64,000 bases of DNA. Origin: Halarchaeum grantii. Its GTDB lineage: Archaea; Halobacteriota; Halobacteria; Halobacteriales; Halobacteriaceae. Every line of letters starts with the position of its first letter. Position 1 is the stretch's first letter. The position numbers and the translations under genes were made by a program. Shown here piece by piece: positions 52,115 to 60,093 of this stretch. Under the pieces are notes generated by a model. It ran no database searches. It saw only the letters and a list, made by a program, of their open reading frames with translations, and was not told where the DNA came from. The stretch spans positions 62,001 to 126,000 of the forward strand of contig NZ_BMPF01000003.1 in NCBI RefSeq assembly GCF_014647455.2, given 5' to 3'.

Positions 52115-52915
52115 TCACTCCCGGACGGTGTCCGCGAGCGCGACGAACGACTCGACGGCGTCGTCCGGGTCGCCCGACGGCGCGAACTCCCCGGAGACGG
52201 CGCCCTCGTAGCCCGCCTCATCGAGCGCACCGAGGACGTGTGCGTAGTCGAGTTCGCCCGTTCCGGGTTCGTGGCGGCCCGGGACGTCCGCGACGTGGAC
52301 GTGCCCGACGAGGTCGATATGCTCGGTGAGCGTCCCCGTCACGTTCCCCTCCGTTATCTGCTGGTGATAGACGTCGTAGAGGAGCTTCACGTTCGGCGAG
52401 TCGACGGCCGCGACGATCTCGAAGCCACGGTCGCTCGTCCGCACGAAATAGCCGGGATGGTCGACGCGCGCGTTCAGCGGCTCGAGCACCACCGTCACGC
52501 CGTGTGCCTCCGCAGTGGGCGCCACCTCCCGGAGGACGCGCACGACGGCGTTCTGCTGGGCGGCCGCCGAGCGCGTGTCGACGCGCTGGCCGACCGTCGT
52601 GATGACCGTGGACGCGCCGAGGTCGGCGGCCGCCTCGATCGACCGCTCGAGGTCCGCGACCGCCTGTTCGCGGTCCTCGGGATAGCTGACTGCGGGGCGT
52701 TCGGTGCTGTCGATGTTCGCGCCCGCGCCCGCCGCGAGGACGCCGCTCACCGCGACACCGCTCGCCTCGGCGGTCTCCCGGACGGCGTCGATGTTGGCGG
52801 CCTCCCAGTCGAAGAACTCGACGGCGTCCGCGCCCGCCGCCGCCGCGCGCTCGATGCCTTCGCGGAGGCCACACGAGTAGACCATCGGCACCGTGACGCC
52901 GACGTCGAAGCTCAT
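52115..52915 (-). CDS. Sugar phosphate isomerase/epimerase (hydroxypyruvate isomerase-like)
   Basis: 266 residues, TIM-barrel xylose isomerase-like fold. ADAVEFFDWEAANIDAVRE, VVLEPLNARVDHPGYF, KLLYDVYHQQITEGN and HVHVADVPGRHEPGTGELDY are the metal and substrate motifs of the Hyi group. Interconverts a hydroxyketo acid or sugar; substrate unknown. The ATG at 52915 overlaps the stop of the upstream Gfo/Idh gene (ATGA), so the two are coupled. Confidence 0.9.
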   Translation of the reverse strand: MSFDVGVTVPMVYSCGLREGIERAAAAGADAVEFFDWEAANIDAVRETAEASGVAVSGVLAAGAGANIDSTERPAVSYPEDREQAVADLERSIEAAADLGASTVITTVGQRVDTRSAAAQQNAVVRVLREVAPTAEAHGVTVVLEPLNARVDHPGYFVRTSDRGFEIVAAVDSPNVKLLYDVYHQQITEGNVTGTLTEHIDLVGHVHVADVPGRHEPGTGELDYAHVLGALDEAGYEGAVSGEFAPSGDPDDAVESFVALADTVRE

Positions 52916-53883
52916 CGCTCCACCGCCAGTTTCCCGTCGGCGTCGACGGCTTCCGTGACGGCGAGCGTCGTCGCGAACGTCCCCATCGCGTCCGCGTAGG
53001 GCGAGCGACACAGCGAGGCGTCGCCCGCCGCGACGGCGTCGACGAACGCGTCCACCTCCGTGTGGTGGCCGTCGTTCTCGCCCTCGAAGCGGACGTCCTC
53101 GCCGTCGACGACGCCCTCGCAGACGTTCTCGTGGACGCGCAGGTCGAGGTGGACGCCGTCGCCGACGAGCGTCACGCCGACGTCGCCCGACGGCGAGGCC
53201 GAACTCGTCGTCACCTGACTCGGGAGGCCGTCCTCGTGGTGGAGCGTCGCCGCGACGGCGTCGGGGAAGTCGAGGGCGTCCTCGCGCACCCGCAGGTCGC
53301 CCTCGGCGGCGACGCGCGCGACGTCCCCGCCGAAATACCGCACGAGGTCGAAGACGTGCGTGGACTGCTCGACGACCTGCCCGCCCGAGCGCTCTCGGCG
53401 CCGCCACCAGTGACCCTCGCTCCCCGGAACGCCGCCGACCCACTGGCCGTAGACGGTCGCGAGCGACCGGTCGGCGACGAGGTCGCGCGCGTGCTCGACG
53501 CACTCGAGGTAGCGGAAGTGGTGGCCGACCTGCGTGATGACGTCCGCATCCCGGAGGGCGGCCTCGACCTCGCGGGCGTACTCGCGCCCGAGCGCGAGCG
53601 GCTTCTCCACGAAGAGGTGGACGCCCTCCTCGACGGCGCGGAGTTCCTGACCCTCGTGGGCGAACGGCGGCACGCAGACGAACACCGCCTCGAAGCCGCC
53701 CGCGTCGAAGAGCGCTTCCCAGTCGTAGTAGGCGTCGGCGTCGTGCGTCGCCGCCCACTCGTCGGCCGCCGACTCGTCGATGTCGCAGACGGCGACGACG
53801 TTCGCGCGGTCGTTCCCCGTGAGGTGCTCGAGGTGCTTGCTCGCGATGCCGCCCGCGCCGACGAACGCGATGTCGACTGTCAT
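52912..53883 (-). CDS. Gfo/Idh/MocA family oxidoreductase
   Basis: 323 residues. N-terminal NAD(P)-binding motif FVGAGGIASKHLEHL, the second family motif VFVEKPLALGREYAREVEAAL (K of EKP) and the C-terminal dimer sheet (SFATTLAVTEAVDADGKLAVE). Oxidises a sugar or inositol-like substrate. Start ATG at 53883. Upstream of the isomerase in the same transcript and beside the enolase-superfamily gene. Substrate cannot be told. Confidence 0.9.
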   Translation of the reverse strand: MTVDIAFVGAGGIASKHLEHLTGNDRANVVAVCDIDESAADEWAATHDADAYYDWEALFDAGGFEAVFVCVPPFAHEGQELRAVEEGVHLFVEKPLALGREYAREVEAALRDADVITQVGHHFRYLECVEHARDLVADRSLATVYGQWVGGVPGSEGHWWRRRERSGGQVVEQSTHVFDLVRYFGGDVARVAAEGDLRVREDALDFPDAVAATLHHEDGLPSQVTTSSASPSGDVGVTLVGDGVHLDLRVHENVCEGVVDGEDVRFEGENDGHHTEVDAFVDAVAAGDASLCRSPYADAMGTFATTLAVTEAVDADGKLAVER

Positions 53884-53943
53884 TATCGACCACACACTAT
53901 CGGCGGTGTTGTAGCTACGGGTGGCGGAAAACGTGCGCCCGAC

Positions 53944-54870
53944 TCAGAACGTGAGTCCGACGTCCGCGACCGTCTCCGCGAGGATGTCGGCACAGCGCTT
54001 CCAGTACTGGGGCGTGTGACCGGCGTTGTGGGGTGTGACGAGGCAGTTGGAGAGGCCCCAGAGCGGGTGGTCGGCGGGGAGCGGTTCGGGGTCGGTGACG
54101 TCGAGGGCGGCGCTCCCGATGTCGTTGCCCCTGAGCGCGGCGACGAGGGCGTCGGTATCGACGACGGGGCCGCGCGCGACGTTCACGAGCATCGCGTCCG
54201 TCGGCAGGGTGAGGAAGGCCTCCTCGCCGACGAGGCCCTCGGTGGTGTCGGTGAGCGGGCACGCGAGCACGAGGTAGTCCGAGCGGCCGAACGCGTCGAA
54301 GAGCGCCTCGTCGTCGAAGCCGACGACTTCGTCGGCGTTCCCGCCCTTCTCGGGGGTGTAGCGGACGCCGATGGTTTCGACGCCGAAGTCCCGAAAGCGG
54401 GCGATGATCTCCTCGCCGATGGGGCCCATGCCGACGACGGTGGCGGTCGAGCGCCGGAGCTCGCCGCCCTGGAAGTGGTTCCACTCGGCGCGCTCGGTCT
54501 GCTCCCACGCCTGCCGGAGGTTCCGGACGTCCGCGAGTACGTAGCCGAGCACCTGCTCGGCGATGTTCGGCCCGTGCACGCCCGAGGCGTTCGCGACGGT
54601 GACGCCCGCGTCCTCGAGGGCGTCGAGCGGCAGGTGGTCGGTGCCGGCGAACGTGCAGACGAACGCCTCGAGGGTGTCGGACTCCGCGACGAGCTCGGGG
54701 TCGATCTGGAACCCGGTCGCGACGCTCGCCTCCATGAGGAGCTCGCGCTCCTCGGCGGGCGTGCGTGCGCACTCGACGTCCGCGTCCGGGAGGACGTCGC
54801 GTATCTCGGCGGCGTAGTCCGCCGGGTCGAGACCGTGAATCTTCTGTCGGAGGACGACGACGTCGGTCAT
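53944..54870 (-). CDS. D-2-hydroxyacid dehydrogenase
   Basis: 308 residues. NAD-binding motif VVGMGPIGEEIIARF; catalytic R in LVNVARGPVVDT, E in DVTDPEPLP and H in VTPHNAGHTP. Oxidises a D-2-hydroxy acid or reduces a 2-keto acid, which suits the final step of a sugar-acid path. Start ATG at 54870 (MTDVVVLRQKIHGL). Same direction as the neighbouring Gfo/Idh gene, 60 bases upstream. Confidence 0.92.
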   Translation of the reverse strand: MTDVVVLRQKIHGLDPADYAAEIRDVLPDADVECARTPAEERELLMEASVATGFQIDPELVAESDTLEAFVCTFAGTDHLPLDALEDAGVTVANASGVHGPNIAEQVLGYVLADVRNLRQAWEQTERAEWNHFQGGELRRSTATVVGMGPIGEEIIARFRDFGVETIGVRYTPEKGGNADEVVGFDDEALFDAFGRSDYLVLACPLTDTTEGLVGEEAFLTLPTDAMLVNVARGPVVDTDALVAALRGNDIGSAALDVTDPEPLPADHPLWGLSNCLVTPHNAGHTPQYWKRCADILAETVADVGLTF

Positions 54871-54941
54871 CGCTTCGTGATAGCTCCGCCCGCCCAATAA
54901 AGCACGACGGTACCGGTAGTGACTCCGCCGACTCGCGGCGC

Positions 54942-55478
54942 CTACTCCCGGACGCGGACGTTCCCCATCATCCCCGCCGGCAGGTGGGGGATGCAGAAGT
55001 AGTGGTACCACCCCGGCACCTCGAAGGTGTGCGCGTAGCGCTCGCCGGGCGCGATGGCGCCCCCGCCGTTCGTCTCCTCGATGAACGAGCGCGTCGCCGC
55101 GACCTCGTTCGCGAAGTCGCCCGAGGAGAAAAAGGAGGCGCCCTCCGGGAGGAACGACGGGTGGGAGTGTCCGCCGTCGTCGGGGATGCCGAGGACGGCC
55201 TCGACCTCGCCGTGGCGCCGCGTCGCCGCCGTCACCGTGTGATTGCGCGCGCCCGTGTTCTCCCAGACGACCTCGTCGCCGACCGACACCTCGAGCGTCG
55301 GGACGTCGCGGGGCACCCAACTCGGGGCGTCGTCGGGCACCGCGACGGTCGACTGCGGGACGAAGCCGTCCGAGACCATCGCGACGTCGTAGGCGTCCGC
55401 CGACCCCCGGCCGAGACAGCCGGCGACGGCCGTGCCGAGCGTCGCCGCGCCGCCCGCGAGGAACGCGCGCCGATCCAT
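54942..55478 (-). CDS. Halocyanin-like blue copper protein
   Basis: 178 residues. Tat signal DRRAFLAGGAA (residues 2-12) and lipobox VAGC (18-21) show a lipid-anchored exported protein. The type I copper ligands are H80 (GARNHTVTA), C162, H165 and M170 (FCIPHLPAGMMG). Carries electrons at the outer membrane face, like plastocyanin. The usual spacing of Cys, His and Met near the C-terminus is intact. Divergent from ctaA, which provides heme A for the oxidase; a respiratory link is likely. Confidence 0.92.
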   Translation of the reverse strand: MDRRAFLAGGAATLGTAVAGCLGRGSADAYDVAMVSDGFVPQSTVAVPDDAPSWVPRDVPTLEVSVGDEVVWENTGARNHTVTAATRRHGEVEAVLGIPDDGGHSHPSFLPEGASFFSSGDFANEVAATRSFIEETNGGGAIAPGERYAHTFEVPGWYHYFCIPHLPAGMMGNVRVRE

Positions 55479-55577
55479 GCACGACTCTTGGGGTGACGCC
55501 GGACAAGTATTGTGCGGTCTCCCCGTCGAGGACCGCGAACCTGCAGGCATTTATAGCGGGTGTCCCTACCCCGGCGT

Positions 55578-56456
55578 ATGGACACGTCGACGACGGGCGC
55601 GTCGGCCGCCTCCCTGCCGCGACGCGTCGGTGGCGTCTTCGTCCGCCACGCGCGCGGGTTCGCCGCGCTCACGCTCGCGGTGACCTTCCTGCTCGTCCTC
55701 CTCGGGGAGTACACCGCCGCCGCCGGCGCCGGCGCGACCTGCAACAACACCTACCCGGGCTGTGCCGGCCAGTTCTCGCCCGCCGGCCTCTCGGTCCCGC
55801 AGTTCATCGAGTGGTTCCACCGCCTCGTCGCGATGGGCGTCGGCTACCTCATCGTCGGGAACGCCGTCCTCCTCTGGTGGACGCACAAGAAGAGCCGCGT
55901 CTCCCGGAGCGCCGGCCTCGCCGCGCTCCTCCTCCCCGTGCAGGTGGCGTTCGGCGCGCTCACCGTCACCGTCGCCGGCCTCTTCCCCGGTGGGTATGCG
56001 CCCCCGACCCAGCTCGTCCACCTCACCACCGCGCTCGCCATCTTCGTCGCGCTCGTCGCCGCCGTCGTCTGGCTTGACGCCGCCGAGGGCGCGGGCGCGA
56101 CGCCGACGCGCCTGCGCTACGCCGCCACCGGCGGCCTCCTCCTCCCGCTCGCGCAGGCCGTCTTCGCGCGCGACCTCTTTTTCACCTTCTGGCCGGCCGT
56201 CCAGACCGCCTACCACTTCTTCGGCCTGCTCGGCCTCGCCGCCCTCCTCGCGCTCGCGCTCTGGGCGCGCGACCTCGAACGCGTCGACGTCGGGATTCTC
56301 GCGGCGCTCGGCGCGCTCTGCACGCTCCTCAACAGCTACCTCGTCGCCGGGCTCTTCGTCGTCACCGCGCGCGTCGAGGCCTTCACGTACGTCCTGCTCG
56401 TCGCACAGGTCGCCCTCTTCTGTCTGCTCGCCGTCGCCGCACGCCGCGTGAACTGA
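55578..56456 (+). CDS. ctaA: Heme A synthase (CtaA/COX15)
   Basis: 292 residues with eight hydrophobic helices. Converts heme O to heme A for cytochrome oxidase. The first extracytoplasmic loop has the C55/C62 pair (CNNTYPGC). Heme-ligand histidines are seen as H81 (IEWFHRLVAM), H148 (QLVHLTTAL) and H213 (TAYHFFGLL); the fourth His expected in the last helices of bacterial CtaA is not seen. The start ATG at 55578 gives a short N-terminus; a longer in-frame start adds six residues. Divergent from the halocyanin gene. Confidence 0.88.
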   Translation: MDTSTTGASAASLPRRVGGVFVRHARGFAALTLAVTFLLVLLGEYTAAAGAGATCNNTYPGCAGQFSPAGLSVPQFIEWFHRLVAMGVGYLIVGNAVLLWWTHKKSRVSRSAGLAALLLPVQVAFGALTVTVAGLFPGGYAPPTQLVHLTTALAIFVALVAAVVWLDAAEGAGATPTRLRYAATGGLLLPLAQAVFARDLFFTFWPAVQTAYHFFGLLGLAALLALALWARDLERVDVGILAALGALCTLLNSYLVAGLFVVTARVEAFTYVLLVAQVALFCLLAVAARRVN

Positions 56457-56465
56457 AAAAGGGGG

Positions 56466-56939
56466 TTACTCGCTCGCCGCGACGGGTTCCGCGAACGCCA
56501 CCGTCTCCTTCACGTCCGTCACCTCGACGTTCAACTGGTCGCCCGGCTCGGTGCCGGGGACGATGACGATGAAGCCGCGCTCGACCTTCGCGATGCCGTC
56601 GCCCTGATCGCCGAGCGTGTCGATGGTGACGGTGCGGATGTCGCCCTCGTCGACCGGCGGGCGCTGGGTCTGCTGGCTCGACGACGCCGTCGACGTGCGC
56701 TCGGTGTCTCGCTCGGTCGTCGCGGAGCGCGAACTCCCGCCCGCCTCCGCGTCCGTGTCCGCGGTCGCGCTCGCCCCGCCCTCGTCGTCGGCGGCGAGGA
56801 GCGCGACGCGGTACGCATCGCCCGCCGAGAGCGTGCCGTTCTCGACGAGCTCGCGCGGGATCTGGATGTGGTACTGGTCACCGTCGGACTCGATGGACGT
56901 CTCGTACAGCAGGCGAAGCGAATCAGATATCTCAGCCAT
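56466..56939 (-). CDS. TRAM-domain RNA-binding protein
   Basis: 157 residues. N-terminal alpha/beta part (SDSLRLLYETSIESDGDQYHIQIPREL), a Ser/Thr-rich disordered linker (about 65-95) and a C-terminal TRAM domain (TIDTLGDQGDGIAKVERGFIVIVPGTEPGDQLNVEVTDV outline). TRAM folds bind RNA; in haloarchaea such proteins may act as RNA chaperones. Convergent with ctaA; 9 bases after its stop. Confidence 0.9.
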   Translation of the reverse strand: MAEISDSLRLLYETSIESDGDQYHIQIPRELVENGTLSAGDAYRVALLAADDEGGASATADTDAEAGGSSRSATTERDTERTSTASSSQQTQRPPVDEGDIRTVTIDTLGDQGDGIAKVERGFIVIVPGTEPGDQLNVEVTDVKETVAFAEPVAASE

Positions 56940-56985
56940 TACCTCCGCATACGGCCCGCCACGCTAAAACCTGCGGGGATTCCGC

Positions 56986-57255
56986 TCAGTCGTCCGCGCG
57001 CGCCTCGAAAACGAACGCCGTCTCCGCGTCCACCACGTCGCCGTCAGCGGCTTCGACGCGAAGCGTGACGTCGCGCGTGCTCCCGCAGCCACAGCTCACG
57101 AACTCCGCCCACTCGTCGCCGATCGCGACGGGGCCCTCGTGCGCTCGCGTGAGGTAGCGCCGATACGAGGGGGCGTCGAGCTCCGATGCGGTCCGCTCGT
57201 CCGCCGGCGCGAACGACACGACGACCTCGTCGGCCCGAGTCCGGGTCTCGCTCAT
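56986..57255 (-). CDS. Small haloarchaeal protein, unknown
   Basis: 89 residues. The internal ATG at 57255 gives MSETRTRADEVVVSFAPADE; the tail reads WAEFVSCGCGSTRDVTLRVEAADGDVVDAE. Two adjacent cysteines (CGC) could bind a metal. 46 bases upstream of the TRAM-domain gene in the same direction. No family recognised. Confidence 0.5.
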   Translation of the reverse strand: MSETRTRADEVVVSFAPADERTASELDAPSYRRYLTRAHEGPVAIGDEWAEFVSCGCGSTRDVTLRVEAADGDVVDAETAFVFEARADD

Positions 57256-57501
57256 GTCGAGTCGTAGGGGTCGAAGCCGAAAATAGCTGTCCGTGACCGA
57301 GGCGGATATTGCCCGCACCGCACACTCAATCGAGTCGAAACCACACGAAAGAGGCTCCTGTATCGGTATTCTTTATCGCAGTTGTCGGCTACGGACACGG
57401 CTACCTCTGTACTTTTCCCTCTGAGGCGACTACATCGTCGCTATGCGCACAGCGAGATACCCTGACGGCGGGCGACCCGACGACTCGGAGGTGCGCTCAC
57501 C

Positions 57502-57996
57502 GTGAGCGGCGCCGCGACGCCGCTCCTCCTCGGCGCGAGCGAGTTCTTCCCGCGCGGCGTCCTCCCCTATCTCCTCGGTGGCGTGCTGATCGGCGTCGGA
57601 ACCGCCGCCATCTACCTCGGCACCGGCATCCACGCGGGCGCGAGCACGTTTCTCGAATCGACGCTCTCCTACGTCTCGGACGTCCCGCGCTTCCGGCGCT
57701 ACACCGGCTCGCGGCGCTGGCGCCTGCTCTTCACCGCCGGCATCGTCAGCGGCGCCGCCGTCTACGCGCTCCTCACGCAGTCCGCGCCGTGGACGACGGA
57801 CGTCCAGTGGTGGCGCCTGCTCGGCGGCGGCCTCCTGGTGGGAGTTGGCACGCGCCTCGGGAAGGGCTGTACGAGCGGGCACGGCATCTGCGGCGTCGGC
57901 TCGCTCTCCGAGACGTCGCTCGCGAACGTCGCGACGTTCCTCGCCGTCGCGATCGGCACCGCACAACTCGTCGCCGCGCTCGGGGTGAGCCCCTGA
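57502..57996 (+). CDS. YeeE/YedE sulfur transporter, N-terminal half
   Basis: 164 residues with four to five hydrophobic helices. GKGCTSGHGICGVGS (C123) is the thiosulfate-path motif of YeeE/YedE/TsuA. In bacteria one protein of about 350 residues carries both halves; here only the N-terminal half is present and the next gene supplies the rest. GTG start at 57502. It overlaps the next gene by one base (TGATG), so the halves are probably translated together as a complex. Confidence 0.88.
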   Translation: MSGAATPLLLGASEFFPRGVLPYLLGGVLIGVGTAAIYLGTGIHAGASTFLESTLSYVSDVPRFRRYTGSRRWRLLFTAGIVSGAAVYALLTQSAPWTTDVQWWRLLGGGLLVGVGTRLGKGCTSGHGICGVGSLSETSLANVATFLAVAIGTAQLVAALGVSP

Positions 57997-58436
57997 TGGG
58001 CGACGACGGACGCGGCCCCGCGTTCGGTGCCGTCGTCTACCTCGGCGGCCTCGTCTTCGGTGTCGGCCTCGCCGTCAGCGGGATGGCGAAACCCGAAGTC
58101 GTCCTCGACTTCCTCCAGCTTGAGGACCTCGGCCTCCTCTTCGTCATGGGCGGCGCCGCCGCCGTCGCCGGCACGGCCGTCTTCCTCGCTACGCGCTCCG
58201 GACGTCGCGCGCCGCTCACCGGCCGCGCGTACGGCCGCCGCCTGAAGTCGATGGACCGCAACGTCCTGCTCGGCGGCGCGGTGTTCGGCGTCGGCTGGGG
58301 GATTTCGGGGATCTGTCCGGGCGCCGCCTACGCCAGCGTCGGCATCGGCAACCTCCCCGTCCTCTGGGCGGTCGCGGGGATGTTCCTCGGCGCCTACGCC
58401 CAAGGGTACGTCCGCAGTCGCCTCGCGGGCGCGTGA
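57996..58436 (+). CDS. YeeE/YedE sulfur transporter, C-terminal half
   Basis: 146 residues with four hydrophobic helices. FGVGLAVSGMAKPEVVLDFL and GWGISGICPGAAYASVG (C107) are the second-half signatures of YeeE/YedE. With the preceding gene it should rebuild a full sulfur (probably thiosulfate) permease. The start is the ATG at 57996-57998, sharing a base with the stop of the first half. Same direction as the MBL-rhodanese gene. Confidence 0.88.
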   Translation: MGDDGRGPAFGAVVYLGGLVFGVGLAVSGMAKPEVVLDFLQLEDLGLLFVMGGAAAVAGTAVFLATRSGRRAPLTGRAYGRRLKSMDRNVLLGGAVFGVGWGISGICPGAAYASVGIGNLPVLWAVAGMFLGAYAQGYVRSRLAGA

Positions 58437-58480
58437 GCGCCGTCGCCACTTCTTAGCGTCTGGTCGCCGTCGGTCACCCC

Positions 58481-59599
58481 ATGTCCGAGACGGAACTCGA
58501 CCCGACGGTGCTCGCCCGGCGCATCCACGCCGGTGACGCGCCGTTCGTCCTCGACGTCCGCGCGGAACCGGAGCACGAGGCGTGGCACATCCCCGGGAGC
58601 GTGAACGTCCCGATCTACGAGGACCTCCTCGAACGCGACTTCGGCTCGCTCGCCGAACACCTCGACGACCTCCCGGACGGCCGCGACATCGTCGTCGTCT
58701 GCGGCGCCGGCGTCACGTCCGCACGCGCCGCGCGCTTCCTCCGCGAACGCGGCTACGACGCGTTCTCCGTCGCGGACGGGATGCGCGGCTGGGCGCGCGT
58801 CCACCTCGACGAACCCGTCGAGGGCGTCCCCGGCGTCGTCCGCGTCGTCCGCCCCGGAACCGGCTGTCTCTCCTACCTCGTCGGCGATGGCGAGCGCGCG
58901 CTCGTCGTCGATCCCAGCCAGTACGCGGGCGAGTACCGCCGCCTCGAAGAGGAGTACGCCCTCGAGGTCGTCGGCGTCCTCGACACGCACCTCCACGCCG
59001 ACCACGTCTCCGGCGCGCGTCGACTCGCCGACGCCCTCGACGTCCCGCACTACCGGCATCCGGCGGACGTCGCGGCGACCGAGGACGGCGTCACGCCGCT
59101 CGCGGACGGCGGGACGCTCGCGGCGGGCGAGCGTACCGTCGGCGTCCTGCACACGCCCGGCCACACCGAGGGGAGCGTCACGCTCGACCTCGGCGGGGCG
59201 CTCTGCACGGGCGACACGCTCTTCCTCGGGAGCGTCGGTCGCCCCGACCTCGCGGACGCCGACGACGAGGCCGTCCGCGCGGCCGCACGCCGCCTCTACG
59301 AGAGCCTCGAACGGCTCCTCGACTACCCGGACGACACCGTCGTCCTCCCCGGCCACGCCGCCGACGGCACCACCTCGCCGCTCACGGCGTCGCTCGGCCA
59401 CCTCCGCGAGTCCGAGGGGAACGCCTTCCTCGCGCACGTCGTCGCCGGCGACGAGCGCGCGTTCGTCGACGCCGTCCGCGACGGCCTCGGCGAGGAGCCC
59501 GCGAACTTCGAGCGCATCAAGGAGATAAACCGGGGCGCGACGCCCGGCATCGACGTCGAGGACCTCGAACTCGGCCCGAACAACTGCGCCATCGAGTGA
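58481..59599 (+). CDS. MBL-fold/rhodanese fusion (sulfur dioxygenase-like)
   Basis: 372 residues. The first about 115 residues are a rhodanese domain with the sulfur-carrier C74 (VVVCGAGVTSARA). The rest is a metallo-beta-lactamase domain: THLHADHVSG at 169-178, HTPGHTEGSV, GDTLFLGSVGRPDL and LPGHAADG. The pattern resembles persulfide dioxygenases (ETHE1-like) with the domain order reversed compared with most fusions. With the upstream sulfur permease it may use or detoxify sulfane sulfur. 44 bases after the C half of YeeE. Confidence 0.9.
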   Translation: MSETELDPTVLARRIHAGDAPFVLDVRAEPEHEAWHIPGSVNVPIYEDLLERDFGSLAEHLDDLPDGRDIVVVCGAGVTSARAARFLRERGYDAFSVADGMRGWARVHLDEPVEGVPGVVRVVRPGTGCLSYLVGDGERALVVDPSQYAGEYRRLEEEYALEVVGVLDTHLHADHVSGARRLADALDVPHYRHPADVAATEDGVTPLADGGTLAAGERTVGVLHTPGHTEGSVTLDLGGALCTGDTLFLGSVGRPDLADADDEAVRAAARRLYESLERLLDYPDDTVVLPGHAADGTTSPLTASLGHLRESEGNAFLAHVVAGDERAFVDAVRDGLGEEPANFERIKEINRGATPGIDVEDLELGPNNCAIE

Positions 59600-59684
59600 G
59601 CTGGCGCCGCCGAACCGCGCTCGCTCGGTCCGTTTTCACCCCGGCACGGTCGGTCGATGAGAACTGGCTACCGGCGACCACAGC

Positions 59685-59717
59685 CACCCCGCCGGCCTTC
59701 GGGGGGTGATGTTTTTT
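59685..59717 (+). terminator. Hairpin followed by a T-run
   Basis: CACCCC (59685-59690) pairs with GGGGTG (59703-59708) and TTTTTT follows (59712-59717). It could end the sulfur gene transcript. The T-run is also 28-33 bases before the ATG at 59745, so it may instead serve as that gene's promoter. Confidence 0.4.
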
Positions 59718-59744
59718 GTCCGCGATACACGTCCCGTCGCGTGT

Positions 59745-60077
59745 ATGCACCCCGCCCTCCGATACGTCGCGTCGCTGTGCGTCGCGCTGATACTCACCCT
59801 CCCCATCGCGGCTTTCACAACGGCGAATCGCTTCCTCGTGGTCTCGCTGCTCCCGCTCTACTGGACCGTCGCCTCGCTGACGCTCGCACATCGGCACGCG
59901 CTCCTCTCCATTCCGCGTGACGCCGCCCCCGCCCGGAAGCGTGGCGCACTCGTCGGCGGCGTCGGCGCACTCACCGGGGGATTCCTCTTGCAGACCTCGA
60001 TCCCGGCCGGCGCCGCTGGCCTCGGGCTGCTCCTCCTCGGGACCGTCAGCACCGTCGCCGACGTCGACGACCGGTGA
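59745..60077 (+). CDS. Small membrane protein
   Basis: 110 residues with three hydrophobic helices: YVASLCVALILTLPIAAFT, FLVVSLLPLYWTVASLTL, and a C-terminal GALVGGVGALTGGFLLQTSIPAGAAGLGLLLLGTV (outline). No family recognised. The ATG at 59745 is favoured as leaderless; an in-frame ATG at 59706 or 59709 would extend it. Confidence 0.55.
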   Translation: MHPALRYVASLCVALILTLPIAAFTTANRFLVVSLLPLYWTVASLTLAHRHALLSIPRDAAPARKRGALVGGVGALTGGFLLQTSIPAGAAGLGLLLLGTVSTVADVDDR

Positions 60078-60093
60078 CCGACTGCACGGTGAG

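Noticed and set aside
53062-54900. 612-residue plus-strand frame over Gfo/Idh and D-2-hydroxyacid dehydrogenase genes
   Set aside because: Overlaps two well-motifed genes in the opposite direction and an intergenic gap; typical shadow.
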